DNA of 64,000 nt from Streptomyces sp. RKAG290 (lineage in GTDB: Bacteria > Actinomycetota > Actinomycetes > Streptomycetales > Streptomycetaceae): positions 2,480,001 through 2,544,000 of the forward strand of contig NZ_JAJOZC010000001.1 in the NCBI RefSeq assembly GCF_023701695.1, written 5' to 3'. Under the pieces are notes generated by a model, which did not search any database, was not told the origin of the DNA, and was given only the letters and a program-made list of their open reading frames with translations. Within the stretch, counting starts at the first letter, position 1, and each line of letters opens with the position of its first letter. A program made the translations under genes and the position numbers. This document shows, piece by piece, positions 8,174-17,759 of the stretch.

Positions 8174-9757
8174 ATGTCCGAGCCGGCAGAGATCGACATC
8201 CACACCACCGCGGGCAAGCTCGCGGACCTGCAGCGCCGTACCGAGGAGGCGACCCACGCAGGGTCCGCGCGCGCGGTGGAAAAGCAGCACGCGAAGGGCA
8301 AGTTGACCGCGCGCGAGCGGGTCGATCTGCTGCTCGACGAGGGTTCCTTCGTGGAACTCGACGAATTCGCCCGGCACCGCTCGACGAACTTCGGGATCGA
8401 GAAGAACCGCCCCTACGGCGACGGCGTCGTCACCGGATACGGCACCGTCGACGGCCGCCCCGTCTGCGTGTACTCGCAGGACTTCACCATCTTCGGCGGC
8501 TCGCTCGGCGAGGTCTACGGTGAGAAAATCGTCAAGGTGATGGACTTCGCGCTGAAGACCGGCTGTCCGGTCATCGGCATCAACGACGGCGGCGGCGCCC
8601 GCATCCAGGAAGGCGTGGCCGCCCTCGGCCTCTTCGCGGAGATCTTCCGCCGCAACGTCCACGCCTCCGGCGTCATCCCGCAGATCTCACTGATCGTCGG
8701 CCCCTGCGCCGGCGGCGCCGTCTACTCCCCCGCGATCACCGACTTCACGGTCATGGTCGACCAGACCTCACACATGTTCATCACCGGACCCGACGTCATC
8801 AAGACCGTCACCGGCGAGGACGTCGGCTTCGAGGACCTCGGCGGCGCCCGCACCCACAACACCACCTCCGGCGTCGCCCACCACATGGCCGGCGACGAGA
8901 AGGACGCCATCGACTACGTCAAGTCGCTGCTGTCCTACCTCCCCTCGAACAACCTCTCCGAGGCCCCCGCCTTCCCCGAGGAAGCCGACCTGGCGAGCAC
9001 CGACGAGGACCGCGAGCTCGACACGCTCATCCCCGACTCGGCGAACCAGCCCTACGACATGCACACCGCGATCGAGCACGTGCTGGACGACGGCGAGTTC
9101 CTGGAGACCCAGGCCCTGTTCGCACCGAACATCCTCACCGGCTTCGGCCGCGTCGAGGGCTACCCCGTCGGCATCGTCGCCAACCAGCCCATGCAGTTCG
9201 CCGGCTGCCTGGACATCAACGCCTCCGAGAAGGCCGCACGCTTCGTCCGCACCTGCGACGCCTTCAACGTGCCGGTGCTGACCTTCGTCGACGTCCCCGG
9301 CTTCCTGCCCGGCGTCGACCAGGAGTACGGCGGCATCATCCGCCGCGGCGCGAAGCTGATCTACGCGTACGCGGAGGCGACCGTCCCGCTGATCACGGTG
9401 ATCACCCGCAAGGCGTTCGGCGGCGCCTACGACGTCATGGGCTCCAAGCACCTGGGCGCCGACATCAACCTCGCCTGGCCCACCGCGCAGATCGCCGTGA
9501 TGGGCGCCCAGGGCGCGGTCAACATCCTGCACCGCCGCACCATCGCCGCGGCCGAGGACCAGGACGCCACTCGCGCCGAGCTGATCGCCGACTACGAGGA
9601 CGCCCTCCTCAACCCCTACGTCGCAGCAGAACGCGGCTACGTCGACGCCGTGATCATGCCCTCCGAGACCCGCGCCCACATCGTCAAGGGACTGCGGCAG
9701 CTGCGGACCAAGCGGGAGTCGCTCCCGCCGAAGAAGCACGGCAACATCCCTCTCTAG
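8174..9757 (+). CDS. pccB: Propionyl/acyl-CoA carboxylase beta subunit (carboxyltransferase)
   Basis: PccB moves the carboxyl group from biotin to propionyl-CoA, giving methylmalonyl-CoA for polyketides and odd-chain metabolism. The 527 residues match the family. Visible features are the N-terminal helical part ('[17 protein letters not shown]'), the acyl-CoA oxyanion region with '[13 protein letters not shown]', and the carboxybiotin-side loops '[12 protein letters not shown]' and '[17 protein letters not shown]'. The ATG at 8174 is used because it matches the usual N terminus (MSEP). The epsilon subunit follows 14 bases later. Asp rather than Ile at the substrate-selecting position would indicate propionyl-CoA; I infer this specificity from the PccB-like overall sequence only. 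Confidence 0.97.
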   Translation: MSEPAEIDIHTTAGKLADLQRRTEEATHAGSARAVEKQHAKGKLTARERVDLLLDEGSFVELDEFARHRSTNFGIEKNRPYGDGVVTGYGTVDGRPVCVYSQDFTIFGGSLGEVYGEKIVKVMDFALKTGCPVIGINDGGGARIQEGVAALGLFAEIFRRNVHASGVIPQISLIVGPCAGGAVYSPAITDFTVMVDQTSHMFITGPDVIKTVTGEDVGFEDLGGARTHNTTSGVAHHMAGDEKDAIDYVKSLLSYLPSNNLSEAPAFPEEADLASTDEDRELDTLIPDSANQPYDMHTAIEHVLDDGEFLETQALFAPNILTGFGRVEGYPVGIVANQPMQFAGCLDINASEKAARFVRTCDAFNVPVLTFVDVPGFLPGVDQEYGGIIRRGAKLIYAYAEATVPLITVITRKAFGGAYDVMGSKHLGADINLAWPTAQIAVMGAQGAVNILHRRTIAAAEDQDATRAELIADYEDALLNPYVAAERGYVDAVIMPSETRAHIVKGLRQLRTKRESLPPKKHGNIPL

Positions 9758-9771
9758 AAAGGGTCCTGACC

Positions 9772-9978
9772 ATGATCAAGGTCGTACGGGGCAACCCGAC
9801 CCCGGAGGAGCTGGCCGCCGCACTGGCGGTCGTCCAGGCGCGCGCCGCAGCGGCGTCCGCCGTGTCGTCGGGCGCGCCCGAGCTGCCCGCACAGTGGTCC
9901 GACCCGGGCCGGCTGGCCCGGCGCGGCCGTCATCTGCCGGGGCCGCGCGCCTGGGCGCGTACGTACTGGCCGGGGTAG
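9772..9978 (+). CDS. pccE: Acyl-CoA carboxylase epsilon subunit
   Basis: This 68-residue protein binds and stimulates the actinobacterial acyl-CoA carboxylase alpha/beta complex. It has the family opening ('MIKVVRGNPTPEELAAAL') and the closing 'ARTYWPG'. AGGG precedes the ATG by 8 bases. The short gap after pccB shows a two-gene operon. A hairpin terminator follows at 9992. Confidence 0.95.
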   Translation: MIKVVRGNPTPEELAAALAVVQARAAAASAVSSGAPELPAQWSDPGRLARRGRHLPGPRAWARTYWPG

Positions 9979-9991
9979 TCGCGGAATGTCC

Positions 9992-10029
9992 CCGGAGGCC
10001 CGGATCCCTTGCGGGGTCCGGGCCTCCGG
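9992..10029 (+). terminator. Terminator of pccB-pccE
   Basis: The arms 9992-10008 and 10013-10029 pair over 17 bp with one G-U pair and a 4-base loop, 13 bases past the pccE stop codon. Confidence 0.85.
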
Positions 10030-10119
10030 CACGTACCGGAAGGATCTGGTCCATCCGCGCAGGGGGGTTGAGTACGCGTACTCAGGCGCCGTCGCGGCCC
10101 GCGCAGCAGGATCGGACGC

Positions 10120-10248
10120 ATGCTGTGGTCCGATCCCGAGAACAAGCCTCCGAAAGAGCTTCGCGACGCCCAGGACATGATGCGGCGCGCGGGGCTGGTG
10201 CTTGCACTGGCGATGGTGGTCGCCATGTTCGTACTCGGGACGCGGTGA
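10120..10248 (+). CDS. mmpB: 42-residue single-span membrane protein (MmpB-like)
   Basis: This short gene encodes 42 residues: a charged N-terminal part ('[20 protein letters not shown]') and one transmembrane helix (about 24-40, '[17 protein letters not shown]') ending in TR. AGGA lies 9 bases before the ATG. It sits between pccE and maf. I recall a family of this size and position in Streptomyces named morphogenic membrane protein MmpB; the name is from memory and was not checked. Clean coding composition, a proper stop and a ribosome-binding site support it as real. Confidence 0.78.
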   Translation: MLWSDPENKPPKELRDAQDMMRRAGLVLALAMVVAMFVLGTR

Positions 10249-10321
10249 GCGCGCCGAAGGCCCTCCGCGGCCCAGGAACGGGGGCAGGCCGCGGGTGCGG
10301 CTCGTTTGTACGATGGCCCGC

Positions 10322-10930
10322 ATGACTGATCCCGCGCCCCGCCGCCTCGTGCTCGCCTCCGCCTCACCCGCCCGCCTCGGTCTGTTGCGGCAGGCCGGGT
10401 TCGCGCCCGAGGTGATCGTCAGCGGGGTGGACGAGGACGCGCTGAGCGCCCCCACACCGGCCGAGCTGGCACTGGTTCTCGCCGAGGCCAAGGCCGCGGT
10501 CGTGGCCGGGCGTCCGGAGGTCGCGGGAGCCCTGGTCATCGGGTGCGACTCGGTGCTCGAACTCGACGGCGAGGCGCTGGGCAAACCGGCCGACGCCGAG
10601 GAGGCCACGTCGCGCTGGAAGTCCATGCGGGGACGGGCCGGGGTGCTGCAGACCGGACACAGCCTGACCGACACCGCGACCGGACGGACCGTCTCCGCGA
10701 CCGCGTCCACGACGGTCCGCTTCGGTGAGCCGACGGACGCCGAGATCGCCGCCTACGTCGCCTCGGGCGAACCGCTCCACGTGGCGGGCGCCTTCACCCT
10801 CGACGGGCGCTCGGCGCCGTTCGTGGACTCCATCGACGGCGACCCGGGCAACGTGATCGGGCTCTCGCTGCCGCTGCTGCGGCGGCTGCTGGGCGAGCTG
10901 GGGATCTCCGTCACCGAGCTGTGGGTCTGA
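10322..10930 (+). CDS. maf: Maf-type nucleotide pyrophosphatase
   Basis: Maf/YceF proteins hydrolyse non-canonical nucleoside triphosphates, with links to septum control. The 202 residues show the N-terminal '[17 protein letters not shown]' phosphate loop, '[16 protein letters not shown]' with the catalytic Asp, and the C-terminal '[18 protein letters not shown]'. A TACGAT box (10309-10314) sits 7 bases before the ATG at 10322 and there is no Shine-Dalgarno, so a leaderless mRNA is likely. An ATG at 10313 lies inside that box and is less likely. Confidence 0.93.
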   Translation: MTDPAPRRLVLASASPARLGLLRQAGFAPEVIVSGVDEDALSAPTPAELALVLAEAKAAVVAGRPEVAGALVIGCDSVLELDGEALGKPADAEEATSRWKSMRGRAGVLQTGHSLTDTATGRTVSATASTTVRFGEPTDAEIAAYVASGEPLHVAGAFTLDGRSAPFVDSIDGDPGNVIGLSLPLLRRLLGELGISVTELWV

Positions 10931-10973
10931 GGGCCTCCACGCCGCCGCCGGTGCTCGCCCAGGGCCTGTTCGC

Positions 10974-11423
10974 TCAGGCCGCGGCCGGGGCCGACGGCTG
11001 TCCGGACTCCGCCCCGGCGGCCGGCTCCTCGGGTCCGGTCCCGTACGCCACCAGGGTCAGCACGATCAGGGCGAGCACCACCATCATGAACACGAAGGCG
11101 GACCAGCCGACCAGACCCACCGTCAGCGCGCCCAGCACGCCGTGGATGACGGCGCAGCAGATGAGCACGATCCGGGCGACCCGGCCCGGCGCCCGGTCAC
11201 GGATGCCGGCCAGCAGGAGCAGCACTCCGCACACCAGCAGGAACAGCCCGGAGACCCCGCCCATCACCCAGGTGCCGTTGGCCATGGCGCCGGGATCCAT
11301 CCCGGCCATGGACATGTCCTGGCCCTTCACGACGGTCGCCAGGACGCCGTTGATGATCACGATGCCCACGGCTTCCGCGAAGAGCACGATCGCGGCTATG
11401 AAAGCCACCGTCCGGCGCACCAT
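10974..11423 (-). CDS. Four-helix integral membrane protein, unknown function
   Basis: This protein of about 149 residues has four hydrophobic segments and an extracytoplasmic loop rich in Met, Asp and Gly ('GQDMSMAGMDPGAMANG') that could bind metal but shows no defined motif. The last 20 residues are Ala/Pro/Glu-rich. The ATG at 11423 follows a G-rich ribosome-binding stretch; a GTG at 11432 is the alternative start. It converges with maf. I know of similar streptomycete proteins at this locus but no function. Confidence 0.82.
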   Translation of the reverse strand: MVRRTVAFIAAIVLFAEAVGIVIINGVLATVVKGQDMSMAGMDPGAMANGTWVMGGVSGLFLLVCGVLLLLAGIRDRAPGRVARIVLICCAVIHGVLGALTVGLVGWSAFVFMMVVLALIVLTLVAYGTGPEEPAAGAESGQPSAPAAA

Positions 11424-11821
11424 GTCACCCACCCCCTGTTACCTGCAGTACGTGCGATAGCGCGGACCCTACTAACCGGTAATCCTCCGGACAAGGGGTT
11501 CGGCCACCTTCACCCCGGCCGGCATCCGGCAAACGGCCCTGTTGTACGCGCCCGCGTGCGTCGCGCAAAGAATCCGGCGTGCGTTAGTAGGAACCCCACA
11601 AAGAATCACCGGGCGTCGCTGCCCGTACCGACAGAGACCTGGACCACACCTCGTGGCTACTGTGCGGTTATGCATCCCGGCGTACCGTGGTGCCACAAGG
11701 GATTTCGCGACTCGAGCAAGCCTCGAATCACACTCCGTGTGGGCAAGCTCACCATTGGGGACGGGTCGTAGGACCGTGTCGGTTGTCCCTAAACTCAGCT
11801 TGTTTCAAGGAGGGAGCCATC
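11424..11821. other. Non-coding gap of about 400 bases upstream of accA2
   Basis: No coding frame with normal composition is present on either strand. The stretch is somewhat richer in A and T near 11460-11600 and 11740-11810 and must contain the promoters of accA2 and of the divergent membrane gene. I could not fix a -10/-35 pair with confidence. Confidence 0.6.
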
Positions 11822-13576
11822 GTGCGCAAGGTGCTCATCGCCAACCGTGGCGAAATTGCTGTCCGTGTTGCTCGGGCCTGCCGGGACGCGGGAATCGGGA
11901 GCGTGGCCGTCTACGCAGACCCGGACCGTGACGCTCTGCATGTGCGTGCGGCCGACGAGGCATTCGCTCTGGGCGGTGACACCCCGGCCGCCAGCTATCT
12001 GGACATGGCCAAGGTGCTCCAGGCTGCCAAGGACTCCGGAGCGGACGCCATCCACCCGGGATACGGATTCCTGTCGGAGAACGCCGAGTTCGCCCAGGCC
12101 GTGCTCGACGCCGGTCTGACGTGGATCGGCCCGCCGCCGCAGGCCATCCGGGACCTCGGCGACAAGGTCGCCGCCCGCCACATCGCCCAGCGCGCCGGCG
12201 CACCCCTGGTCGCCGGCACCCCGGACCCGGTCGAGGGTTCCGCCGAGGTCGTCGCCTTCGCCGAGCAGCACGGGCTGCCGATCGCGATCAAGGCCGCCTT
12301 CGGTGGCGGCGGGCGCGGTCTGAAGGTGGCCCGCACGCTGGAGGAGATCCCGGAGCTGTACGACTCCGCGGTCCGTGAGGCCGTCGCCGCGTTCGGCCGC
12401 GGGGAGTGCTTCGTGGAGCGCTACCTCGACAAGCCGCGGCACGTGGAGACCCAGTGCCTGGCCGACTCCCACGGCAACGTGGTCGTCGTCTCCACCCGTG
12501 ACTGCTCGCTGCAGCGCCGCCACCAGAAGCTGGTGGAGGAGGCCCCCGCGCCGTTCCTCTCCGACGCGCAGAACGCCGAGCTGTACGCGGCGTCCAAGGC
12601 GATCCTGAAGGAGGCCGGCTACGTCGGCGCCGGCACGGTCGAGTTCCTCGTCGGCACGGACGGCACGATCTCCTTCCTGGAGGTCAACACCCGCCTGCAG
12701 GTCGAGCACCCGGTCACCGAGGAGGTCACCGGCATCGACCTCGTGCGCGAGATGTTCCGCATCGCCGACGGCGAGGAGCTCGGCTACGACGACCCGCAGA
12801 TGCGCGGTCACTCCTTCGAGTTCCGGATCAACGGCGAGGACCCGGGCCGCGGCTTCCTGCCCGCCCCCGGCACCGTCACCCTGTTCGCCCCGCCCTCGGG
12901 CCCGGGCGTCCGCCTGGACGCGGGCGTCGAGTCCGGCTCCGTCATCGGCCCGGCCTGGGACTCCCTGCTCGCCAAGCTGATCGTGACCGGCGCGACCCGT
13001 GAGCAGGCCCTGCAGCGCGCGGCCCGTGCGCTGGCCGAGTTCACCGTCGAGGGCATGGCCACCGCCATCCCCTTCCACCGCGCCGTCGTCGCCGACCCGG
13101 CGTTCACCGCCGACCCGTTCCGCATCCACACCCGCTGGATCGAGACGGAGTTCGTCAACGAGATCCCGGCCTTCGCCGCACCCGCCGACGCGGACGCGGA
13201 CGAGGAGTCCGGCCGCGAGACCGTCGTCGTCGAGGTCGGCGGCAAGCGCCTGGAGGTCTCACTGCCCTCCTCGCTCGGCATGAGCCTGGCCCGCACCGGC
13301 CTCGCCGCCGGCGCCAAGCCCAAGCGCCGCGCCGCCAAGAAGTCCGGCTCCGCGGCCTCCGGCGACACCCTCGCCTCCCCGATGCAGGGCACCATCGTGA
13401 AGATCGCGGTGGAAGAGGGCCAGGAGGTCAAGGAAGGCGACCTCATCGTCGTCCTGGAAGCCATGAAGATGGAACAGCCCCTCAACGCCCACCGCGCCGG
13501 GACCATCAAGGGCCTGGCCGCCGAGGTCGGCAGCTCCATCTCCTCCGGCGCCGCCATCTGCGAGATCAAGGACTGA
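11822..13576 (+). CDS. accA2: Acyl-CoA carboxylase alpha subunit (biotin carboxylase-BCCP fusion)
   Basis: The 584-residue protein carboxylates its own biotin with bicarbonate and ATP, then hands the carboxyl group to a beta subunit such as PccB. The biotin carboxylase part begins with '[13 protein letters not shown]' and carries the ATP-grasp glycine loop '[11 protein letters not shown]' and the catalytic region '[16 protein letters not shown]'. A linker with Lys/Ala precedes the biotinyl domain, whose EAMKMEQ places the biotinylated Lys at 549. AAGGAGG lies 7-8 bases before GTG 11822. BirA and PccBE are encoded 2-4 kb away, so the enzyme and its maturation factor are clustered. Confidence 0.97.
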   Translation: MRKVLIANRGEIAVRVARACRDAGIGSVAVYADPDRDALHVRAADEAFALGGDTPAASYLDMAKVLQAAKDSGADAIHPGYGFLSENAEFAQAVLDAGLTWIGPPPQAIRDLGDKVAARHIAQRAGAPLVAGTPDPVEGSAEVVAFAEQHGLPIAIKAAFGGGGRGLKVARTLEEIPELYDSAVREAVAAFGRGECFVERYLDKPRHVETQCLADSHGNVVVVSTRDCSLQRRHQKLVEEAPAPFLSDAQNAELYAASKAILKEAGYVGAGTVEFLVGTDGTISFLEVNTRLQVEHPVTEEVTGIDLVREMFRIADGEELGYDDPQMRGHSFEFRINGEDPGRGFLPAPGTVTLFAPPSGPGVRLDAGVESGSVIGPAWDSLLAKLIVTGATREQALQRAARALAEFTVEGMATAIPFHRAVVADPAFTADPFRIHTRWIETEFVNEIPAFAAPADADADEESGRETVVVEVGGKRLEVSLPSSLGMSLARTGLAAGAKPKRRAAKKSGSAASGDTLASPMQGTIVKIAVEEGQEVKEGDLIVVLEAMKMEQPLNAHRAGTIKGLAAEVGSSISSGAAICEIKD

Positions 13577-13596
13577 TCCTCGCCGCACCTGTTCCA

Positions 13597-13638
13597 CCGG
13601 CGCCCCTGTCATGTCGTACGACGTGACAGGGGCGCCGG
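13597..13638 (+). terminator. Terminator of accA2
   Basis: The arms 13597-13611 and 13624-13638 make a perfect 15-bp stem; the loop itself holds the palindrome TCGTACGA. Confidence 0.85.
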
Positions 13639-13725
13639 CCATTGGCCGCAGGCCCGCAACGGAGGGCCCTCCGGATGCGCGATGGCATCCTGGACCCCAG
13701 GAGCGGCATCAGGAAGGACTGCGCA

Positions 13726-14331
13726 ATGGCGATGAGCACGGCACGGACACCGGCCCGGCCCATGCGTGCCGACGCGCGCCGCAACTACGACCGGCTGCTG
13801 GCCGAGGCCCGTACCGCCTTCGCGGAACACGGCACGACCGCGTCCCTGGAGGACATCGCGCGGTGCGCGGGCGTGGGGATCGGCACGCTGTACCGCCACT
13901 TCCCCACCCGGCACGCGCTGATGAGCGCCGTCTTCCAGGAGGCGGTGGCCGACCTGATCGCCCGCTCCCGCGAGCTGGCCGCGGCGGAGCGGCCGTGCGA
14001 CGGTCTGGTGGAGTGGCTGGGCGCGATCATCACTCATGCGGGTGAGTACCGCGGGCTGGCCCAGGCGCTCATGTCGACGTGCCGGGACGAGACTTCGGCA
14101 CTGTCCCGGTGCAATGTGCCGCTGCGCGAGGCGGGTTCGGTGCTGCTGGCCCGTGCGCGGGCGGGCGGGGCGGTGCGACCGGATGTGTCCATCGACGATC
14201 TGATGCAGCTGACGAACGCCATCGCGCTGGCCGCGGAGCAGTCGCCGGACGATCCGGGGCTGGCGGGGCGGTTGCTGACGCTCACGGTGCAGGGGCTGCG
14301 GGCGGCACAATCAAGCCCATCCGGCGATTGA
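13726..14331 (+). CDS. TetR-family transcriptional regulator
   Basis: The 201 residues show the TetR helix-turn-helix ('ASLEDIARCAGVGIGTLYRHF') at about 41-61 and a C-terminal ligand-binding domain of the SbtR/YcdC type. AGGAAGG lies 8 bases before the ATG at 13726; the longer frame from 13642 would start inside the accA2 terminator. The last codons (SSPSGD and TGA) lie inside a dispersed intergenic repeat that begins at 14313, so the repeat appears to have supplied this gene's end. No divergent target gene is adjacent and the ligand is unknown. Confidence 0.92.
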   Translation: MAMSTARTPARPMRADARRNYDRLLAEARTAFAEHGTTASLEDIARCAGVGIGTLYRHFPTRHALMSAVFQEAVADLIARSRELAAAERPCDGLVEWLGAIITHAGEYRGLAQALMSTCRDETSALSRCNVPLREAGSVLLARARAGGAVRPDVSIDDLMQLTNAIALAAEQSPDDPGLAGRLLTLTVQGLRAAQSSPSGD

Positions 14332-14362
14332 GGAGCGGGTTCCGGGGGCAGCGCCCCCGAAA
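14313..14362. repeat. Streptomyces dispersed intergenic repeat, copy 1
   Basis: This stretch has the pattern 'CATCCGGCGATTGAGGAG' followed by a hairpin of CCGGGGGC and GCCCCCG. I recognise it as a common streptomycete intergenic element (usual form CCGGCGTTTGAGG plus a GC hairpin). It overlaps the 3' end of the TetR gene and could act as its terminator. A second, diverged copy lies at 18851-18930. Confidence 0.75.
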
Positions 14363-14365
14363 CCG

Positions 14366-15325
14366 CTACCGCCGCCGCAGGTCCGCCACCCTCGCCCGGT
14401 CCCCCTGGCTCTGCTCCGCCAGCACCGCCGCCCCCCGCAACGGCTGCGGCCCGCTCCCGTGCGTGCGGCGCTGCCCCGGCAGGGGCATGTCGCGACGGGC
14501 CGCCCGGCCGGGCGGCCCTGGATCGGCCGAGGACGGGGCGCCTCCGGCGCCGGCCACCGCGATCTGCACCCCCTGGTCGGCCAGGGCCTGCAGCTCCGCC
14601 GCCGCACGGTCGTCGTGCGCGGCCGGTTCGTCCGTCACCAGACGGGTGATGAGGTCCGTCGGCACCGTCTGGAACATGGTGTCGGCGCCGAGCTTGGTGT
14701 GGTCCGCCAGGACCACCACCTCCCCGGCGGCCTGCACCAGCGCCCGGTCCACACTCGCGGAGAGCATGTTGGACGTGGAGAGTCCGCGTTCGGCGGTGAG
14801 CCCGCTCCCGGACAGGAATGCCCGCGAGACCCGCAGCCCCTGGAGCGACTGCTCGGCCCCACTGCCCACCAGGGCGTAGTTGGAACCGCGCAGGGTGCCC
14901 CCGGTCATCACCACTTCCACCCGGTTGGCATGGGCCAACGCCTGGGCGACCAGCAGTGAGTTGGTGACCACGGTCAGACCGGGGACCCTCGCGAGCCGGC
15001 GGGCCAGCTCCTGCGTGGTCGTACCGGCGCCGACCACGATGGCCTCGCCCTCTTCGACGAGGCCGGCGGCCAGGTCGGCGATGGCCGTTTTCTCCGCGGT
15101 GGCGAGATGGGATTTCTGCGGAAAGCCGGACTCCCGCGTAAAACCGCCCGGCAAAACCGCACCGCCGTGCCGGCGGTCGAGGAGTCCTTCTGCCTCCAGT
15201 GCCCGCACGTCCCGCCGTACGGTCACTTCGGAGGTCTGGACGACGCGGGCGAGCTCACGGAGCGATACTGCCCCGTTGGCGCGCACCATTTCGAGGATCA
15301 ACTGACGACGTTCTGCAGCGAACAC
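14366..15325 (-). CDS. DeoR-family transcriptional regulator
   Basis: The 319-residue protein begins with a DeoR winged helix ('RRQLILEMVRANGAVSLREL' then 'TSEVTVRRDVRALEAEGLL'). This is followed by the DeoR sensor domain, a sugar-isomerase fold with 'VVGAGTTTQELARRL', 'TNSLLVAQAL' and 'GGTLRG', which binds phosphosugars in family members. About 60 C-terminal residues are low-complexity and probably disordered. E. coli DeoR senses deoxyribose-5-phosphate, so this protein is a candidate, unproven, for the regulator of the nucleoside genes found from 17.7 to 63.5 kb. Its own upstream region lacks the CTACGCGCGTAG palindrome of those genes, which weakens that idea. Confidence 0.93.
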   Translation of the reverse strand: MFAAERRQLILEMVRANGAVSLRELARVVQTSEVTVRRDVRALEAEGLLDRRHGGAVLPGGFTRESGFPQKSHLATAEKTAIADLAAGLVEEGEAIVVGAGTTTQELARRLARVPGLTVVTNSLLVAQALAHANRVEVVMTGGTLRGSNYALVGSGAEQSLQGLRVSRAFLSGSGLTAERGLSTSNMLSASVDRALVQAAGEVVVLADHTKLGADTMFQTVPTDLITRLVTDEPAAHDDRAAAELQALADQGVQIAVAGAGGAPSSADPGPPGRAARRDMPLPGQRRTHGSGPQPLRGAAVLAEQSQGDRARVADLRRR

Positions 15326-15397
15326 GAAACTGACAGTAACGTGACCACCCGAGAGTTTTCAGCAGTTTGCGCCGAATTGCAGAAGATGTACACACAA

Positions 15398-15425
15398 GGG
15401 GCCGCCAAGTGGTATAGGCGGCCCC
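15398..15425 (-). terminator. Terminator between lpdA-type and deoR-type genes
   Basis: GGGGCCGCC (15398-15406) pairs perfectly with GGCGGCCCC (15417-15425). On the minus strand it follows the lpdA-type gene and is trailed by T-rich sequence. Confidence 0.7.
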
Positions 15426-15511
15426 GTTGTTGTTCTCTCCTGATCGCGGACGGTCGTCGGACCGCCTGAGTTGCCGGGGTTACCGGGGAATGCCGGGTTC
15501 CCGGCGGCCTG

Positions 15512-16950
15512 CTAGGCCTCGCCCGCCTGCTTACGGGTGTGCAACTGACGGGCCACTTCCGCGATCGATCCCGACAGGGACGGATACACAGTGAAGGCGT
15601 TTGCGATCTGTTCCACCGTCAGATTGTTGTCGACCGCGATCGAGATGGGGTGGATCAGCTCGCTCGCCCGCGGCGCGACGACACAGCCGCCGACCACGAT
15701 GCCGGTACCGGGCCGGCAGAGTATTTTGACGAAGCCGTCCCTGATGCCCTGCATCTTGGCGCGCGGGTTGCGCAGCAGCGGCAGCTTGACCACGCGGGCG
15801 TCGATCTTGCCCCCGTCGACGTCGGCCTGGCTGTAGCCGACCGTGGCGATCTCCGGGTCGGTGAAGACGTTCGAGGAGACCGTCTTCAGGTTCAGCGGGG
15901 TCACCGCGTCGCCGAGGAAGTGGTACATCGCGATCCGGCCCTGCATCGCGGCGACCGAGGCGAGCGCGAAGATCCCGGTGACGTCACCGGCCGCGTAGAC
16001 ACCCGGTGCGCTGGTGCGGGACACCTTGTCGGTCCAGATGTGGCCCGAGTCCTTGAGCCGGACCCCGGCCTCCTCCAGGCCCATGCCCGCGCTGTTCGGG
16101 ATCGCGCCGACCGCCATCAGGCAGTGCGAGCCGGAGATGACCCGGCCGTCGGCGAGGGTGACCTCGACGCGGTCGCCGACCCGCTTGGCGGACTGGGCAC
16201 GGGAGCGGGCCATGACGTTCATGCCGCGGCGCCGGAAGACGTCCTCCAGGACGGCGGCCGCGTCCGGGTCCTCGCCCGGCAGCACCCGGTCCCGGGAGGA
16301 GACGAGGGTGACGCGGGAGCCGAGGGCCTGGTAGGCGCCGGCGAACTCCGCGCCCGTGACACCCGAGCCGACCACGATGAGCTCCTCGGGGAGCTCGTCG
16401 AGGTCGTAGACCTGCGTCCAGTTCAGGATCCGCTCGCCGTCGGGGAGCGCGTCCGGATCTCGCGGGGGTGACCACCGGTCGCGATCAGCACGGCGTCGGC
16501 GGAGAGCGTCTCCTCCGTGCCGTCGGCCGCGGTCACCACGACCTGGCGGGAGCCGTCGGCGGCCTGCAGTCCCTCCAGCCGGCCACGTCCGCGCATCACC
16601 CGCGCACCCGCACGGGTGACGGATGCGGTGATGTCGTGGGACTGGGCGAGCGCCAGGCGCTTCACCCGTCGGTTGACCTTGCCCAGGTCGACGCCGACCA
16701 CGCGCGCCGCCTGCTCTATGTGCGGCGTGTCGTCCGCGACGATGATGCCGAGCTCCTCGTACGAGGAGTCGAAGGTGGTCATCACCTCTGCCGTCGCGAT
16801 CAGGGTCTTCGAGGGCACGCAGTCGGTGAGTACGCTCGCGCCGCCGAGTCCGTCGCAGTCGACGACGGTCACCTCCGCGCCGAGCTGGGCGCCGACCAAT
16901 GCCGCCTCGTACCCGCCGGGTCCGCCGCCGATGATCACGATCCGGGTCAC
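15512..16950 (-). pseudogene. NAD(P)H-quinone dehydrogenase, LpdA type; one frameshift as read
   Basis: This flavoprotein has the dihydrolipoamide-dehydrogenase fold: FAD-binding 'IVIIGGGPGGYEAAL' at the N terminus, NAD-binding 'IVVGSGVTGAEFAGAY' mid-protein and a C-terminal dimer domain. The redox motif reads 'LTDCVPSK': the first Cys of the usual CxxxxC pair is missing, as in M. tuberculosis LpdA (Rv3303c), which reduces quinones rather than lipoamide. The GTG at 16950 starts the protein. At 16455-16456 the coding strand reads ATCCGG where ATCCCGG would keep the frame through 'HPREIPDALPDGERI'. Restoring that one C gives a full protein of about 480 residues, so I think the gene is intact in nature. 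Confidence 0.88.
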
Positions 16951-17197
16951 GAAAAGTCCGCCTCGCGTTTCGTCCCGCGGCCATCGCTGCCCCGGCCGGG
17001 GGTCCGGGGGGTCGCCCCGGGTGAATGCAGTACGTACTTCATTGTCCCGCACGCGCCAAGGTGCTTCGCCCCGGGGCCCTCCATACGTGCGCCGGGCCTG
17101 CTGGGCGGGGACGGGCCCGCCGGGGCGGACCCACCGGGAGGGCGTCTTCCTCACAGGAATCGACGCTCCCGGGGCCACCTCCCGTACCCTCGACCCC

Positions 17198-17635
17198 ATG
17201 TCGCTCTACGCCGCGTACGCCGGCAACCTCGACGCGCGGCTGATGACGCGCCGCGCACCGCACTCGCCGCTGCGCGGAACCGGCTGGCTGAACGGCTGGC
17301 GGCTGACGTTCGGCGGTGAGCAGATGGGCTGGGAGGGCGCGCTGGCCACGGTGGTCGAGGCGCCGCGCTCCCAGGTCTTCGTCGCCCTGTACGACCTGGC
17401 TCCGATGGACGAGGACTCCATGGACCGCTGGGAGGGTGTCGGCCTCGACATCTACCGGCGGATGCGGGTCCGGGTACACACCCTGGACGGCGAGGAACCG
17501 GCCTGGATGTACGTGCTGAACGGGTACGAGGGCGGGCTGCCGTCCGCCCGCTACCTGGGCGAGATCGCCGACGCGGCCGACTCCGCGGGCGCCCCGCACG
17601 ACTATGTGATGGAGCTCCGCAAGCGCCCCTGCTGA
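17198..17635 (+). CDS. Gamma-glutamylcyclotransferase-fold protein
   Basis: The 145 residues open with 'MSLYAAYAGNLDARLMTRRAP', the streptomycete form of the 'YAxGSN' phosphate/substrate loop of the GGCT/AIG2 family, and carry a conserved acidic stretch near 'NGYEGGLPSARYLGEI'. Enzymes of this fold release 5-oxoproline from gamma-glutamyl compounds, but the substrate here is unknown. A TACCCT box (17185-17190) is 7 bases before the ATG and no ribosome-binding site is present, indicating a leaderless mRNA. It is divergent from the lpdA-type gene. Confidence 0.85.
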   Translation: MSLYAAYAGNLDARLMTRRAPHSPLRGTGWLNGWRLTFGGEQMGWEGALATVVEAPRSQVFVALYDLAPMDEDSMDRWEGVGLDIYRRMRVRVHTLDGEEPAWMYVLNGYEGGLPSARYLGEIADAADSAGAPHDYVMELRKRPC

Positions 17636-17722
17636 GGCCGCGCGGCGGCTGCGAGCTGCGTTTTCTCCGGGAAGTCTGTACGAACACACGAACGGGCGCC
17701 GTGAGACTCTGTACGGGAACAT

Positions 17723-17734
17723 CTACGCGCGTAG
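17723..17734. promoter_or_regulatory. Nucleoside-regulon operator, PNP site
   Basis: A perfect CTACGCGCGTAG palindrome lies 26-37 bases upstream of the PNP start codon. With the -10 box TACGCT at 17747-17752, it occupies the -35 region. It is one of six such sites in the window. Confidence 0.85.
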
Positions 17735-17759
17735 GGAATCAGCGGTTACGCTCATCCGC

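Noticed and set aside
9358..9375. CTACGCGTACGCG resembling the nucleoside operator
   Set aside because: It lies inside pccB coding sequence, has the wrong spacing and does not preserve the 12-bp palindrome.
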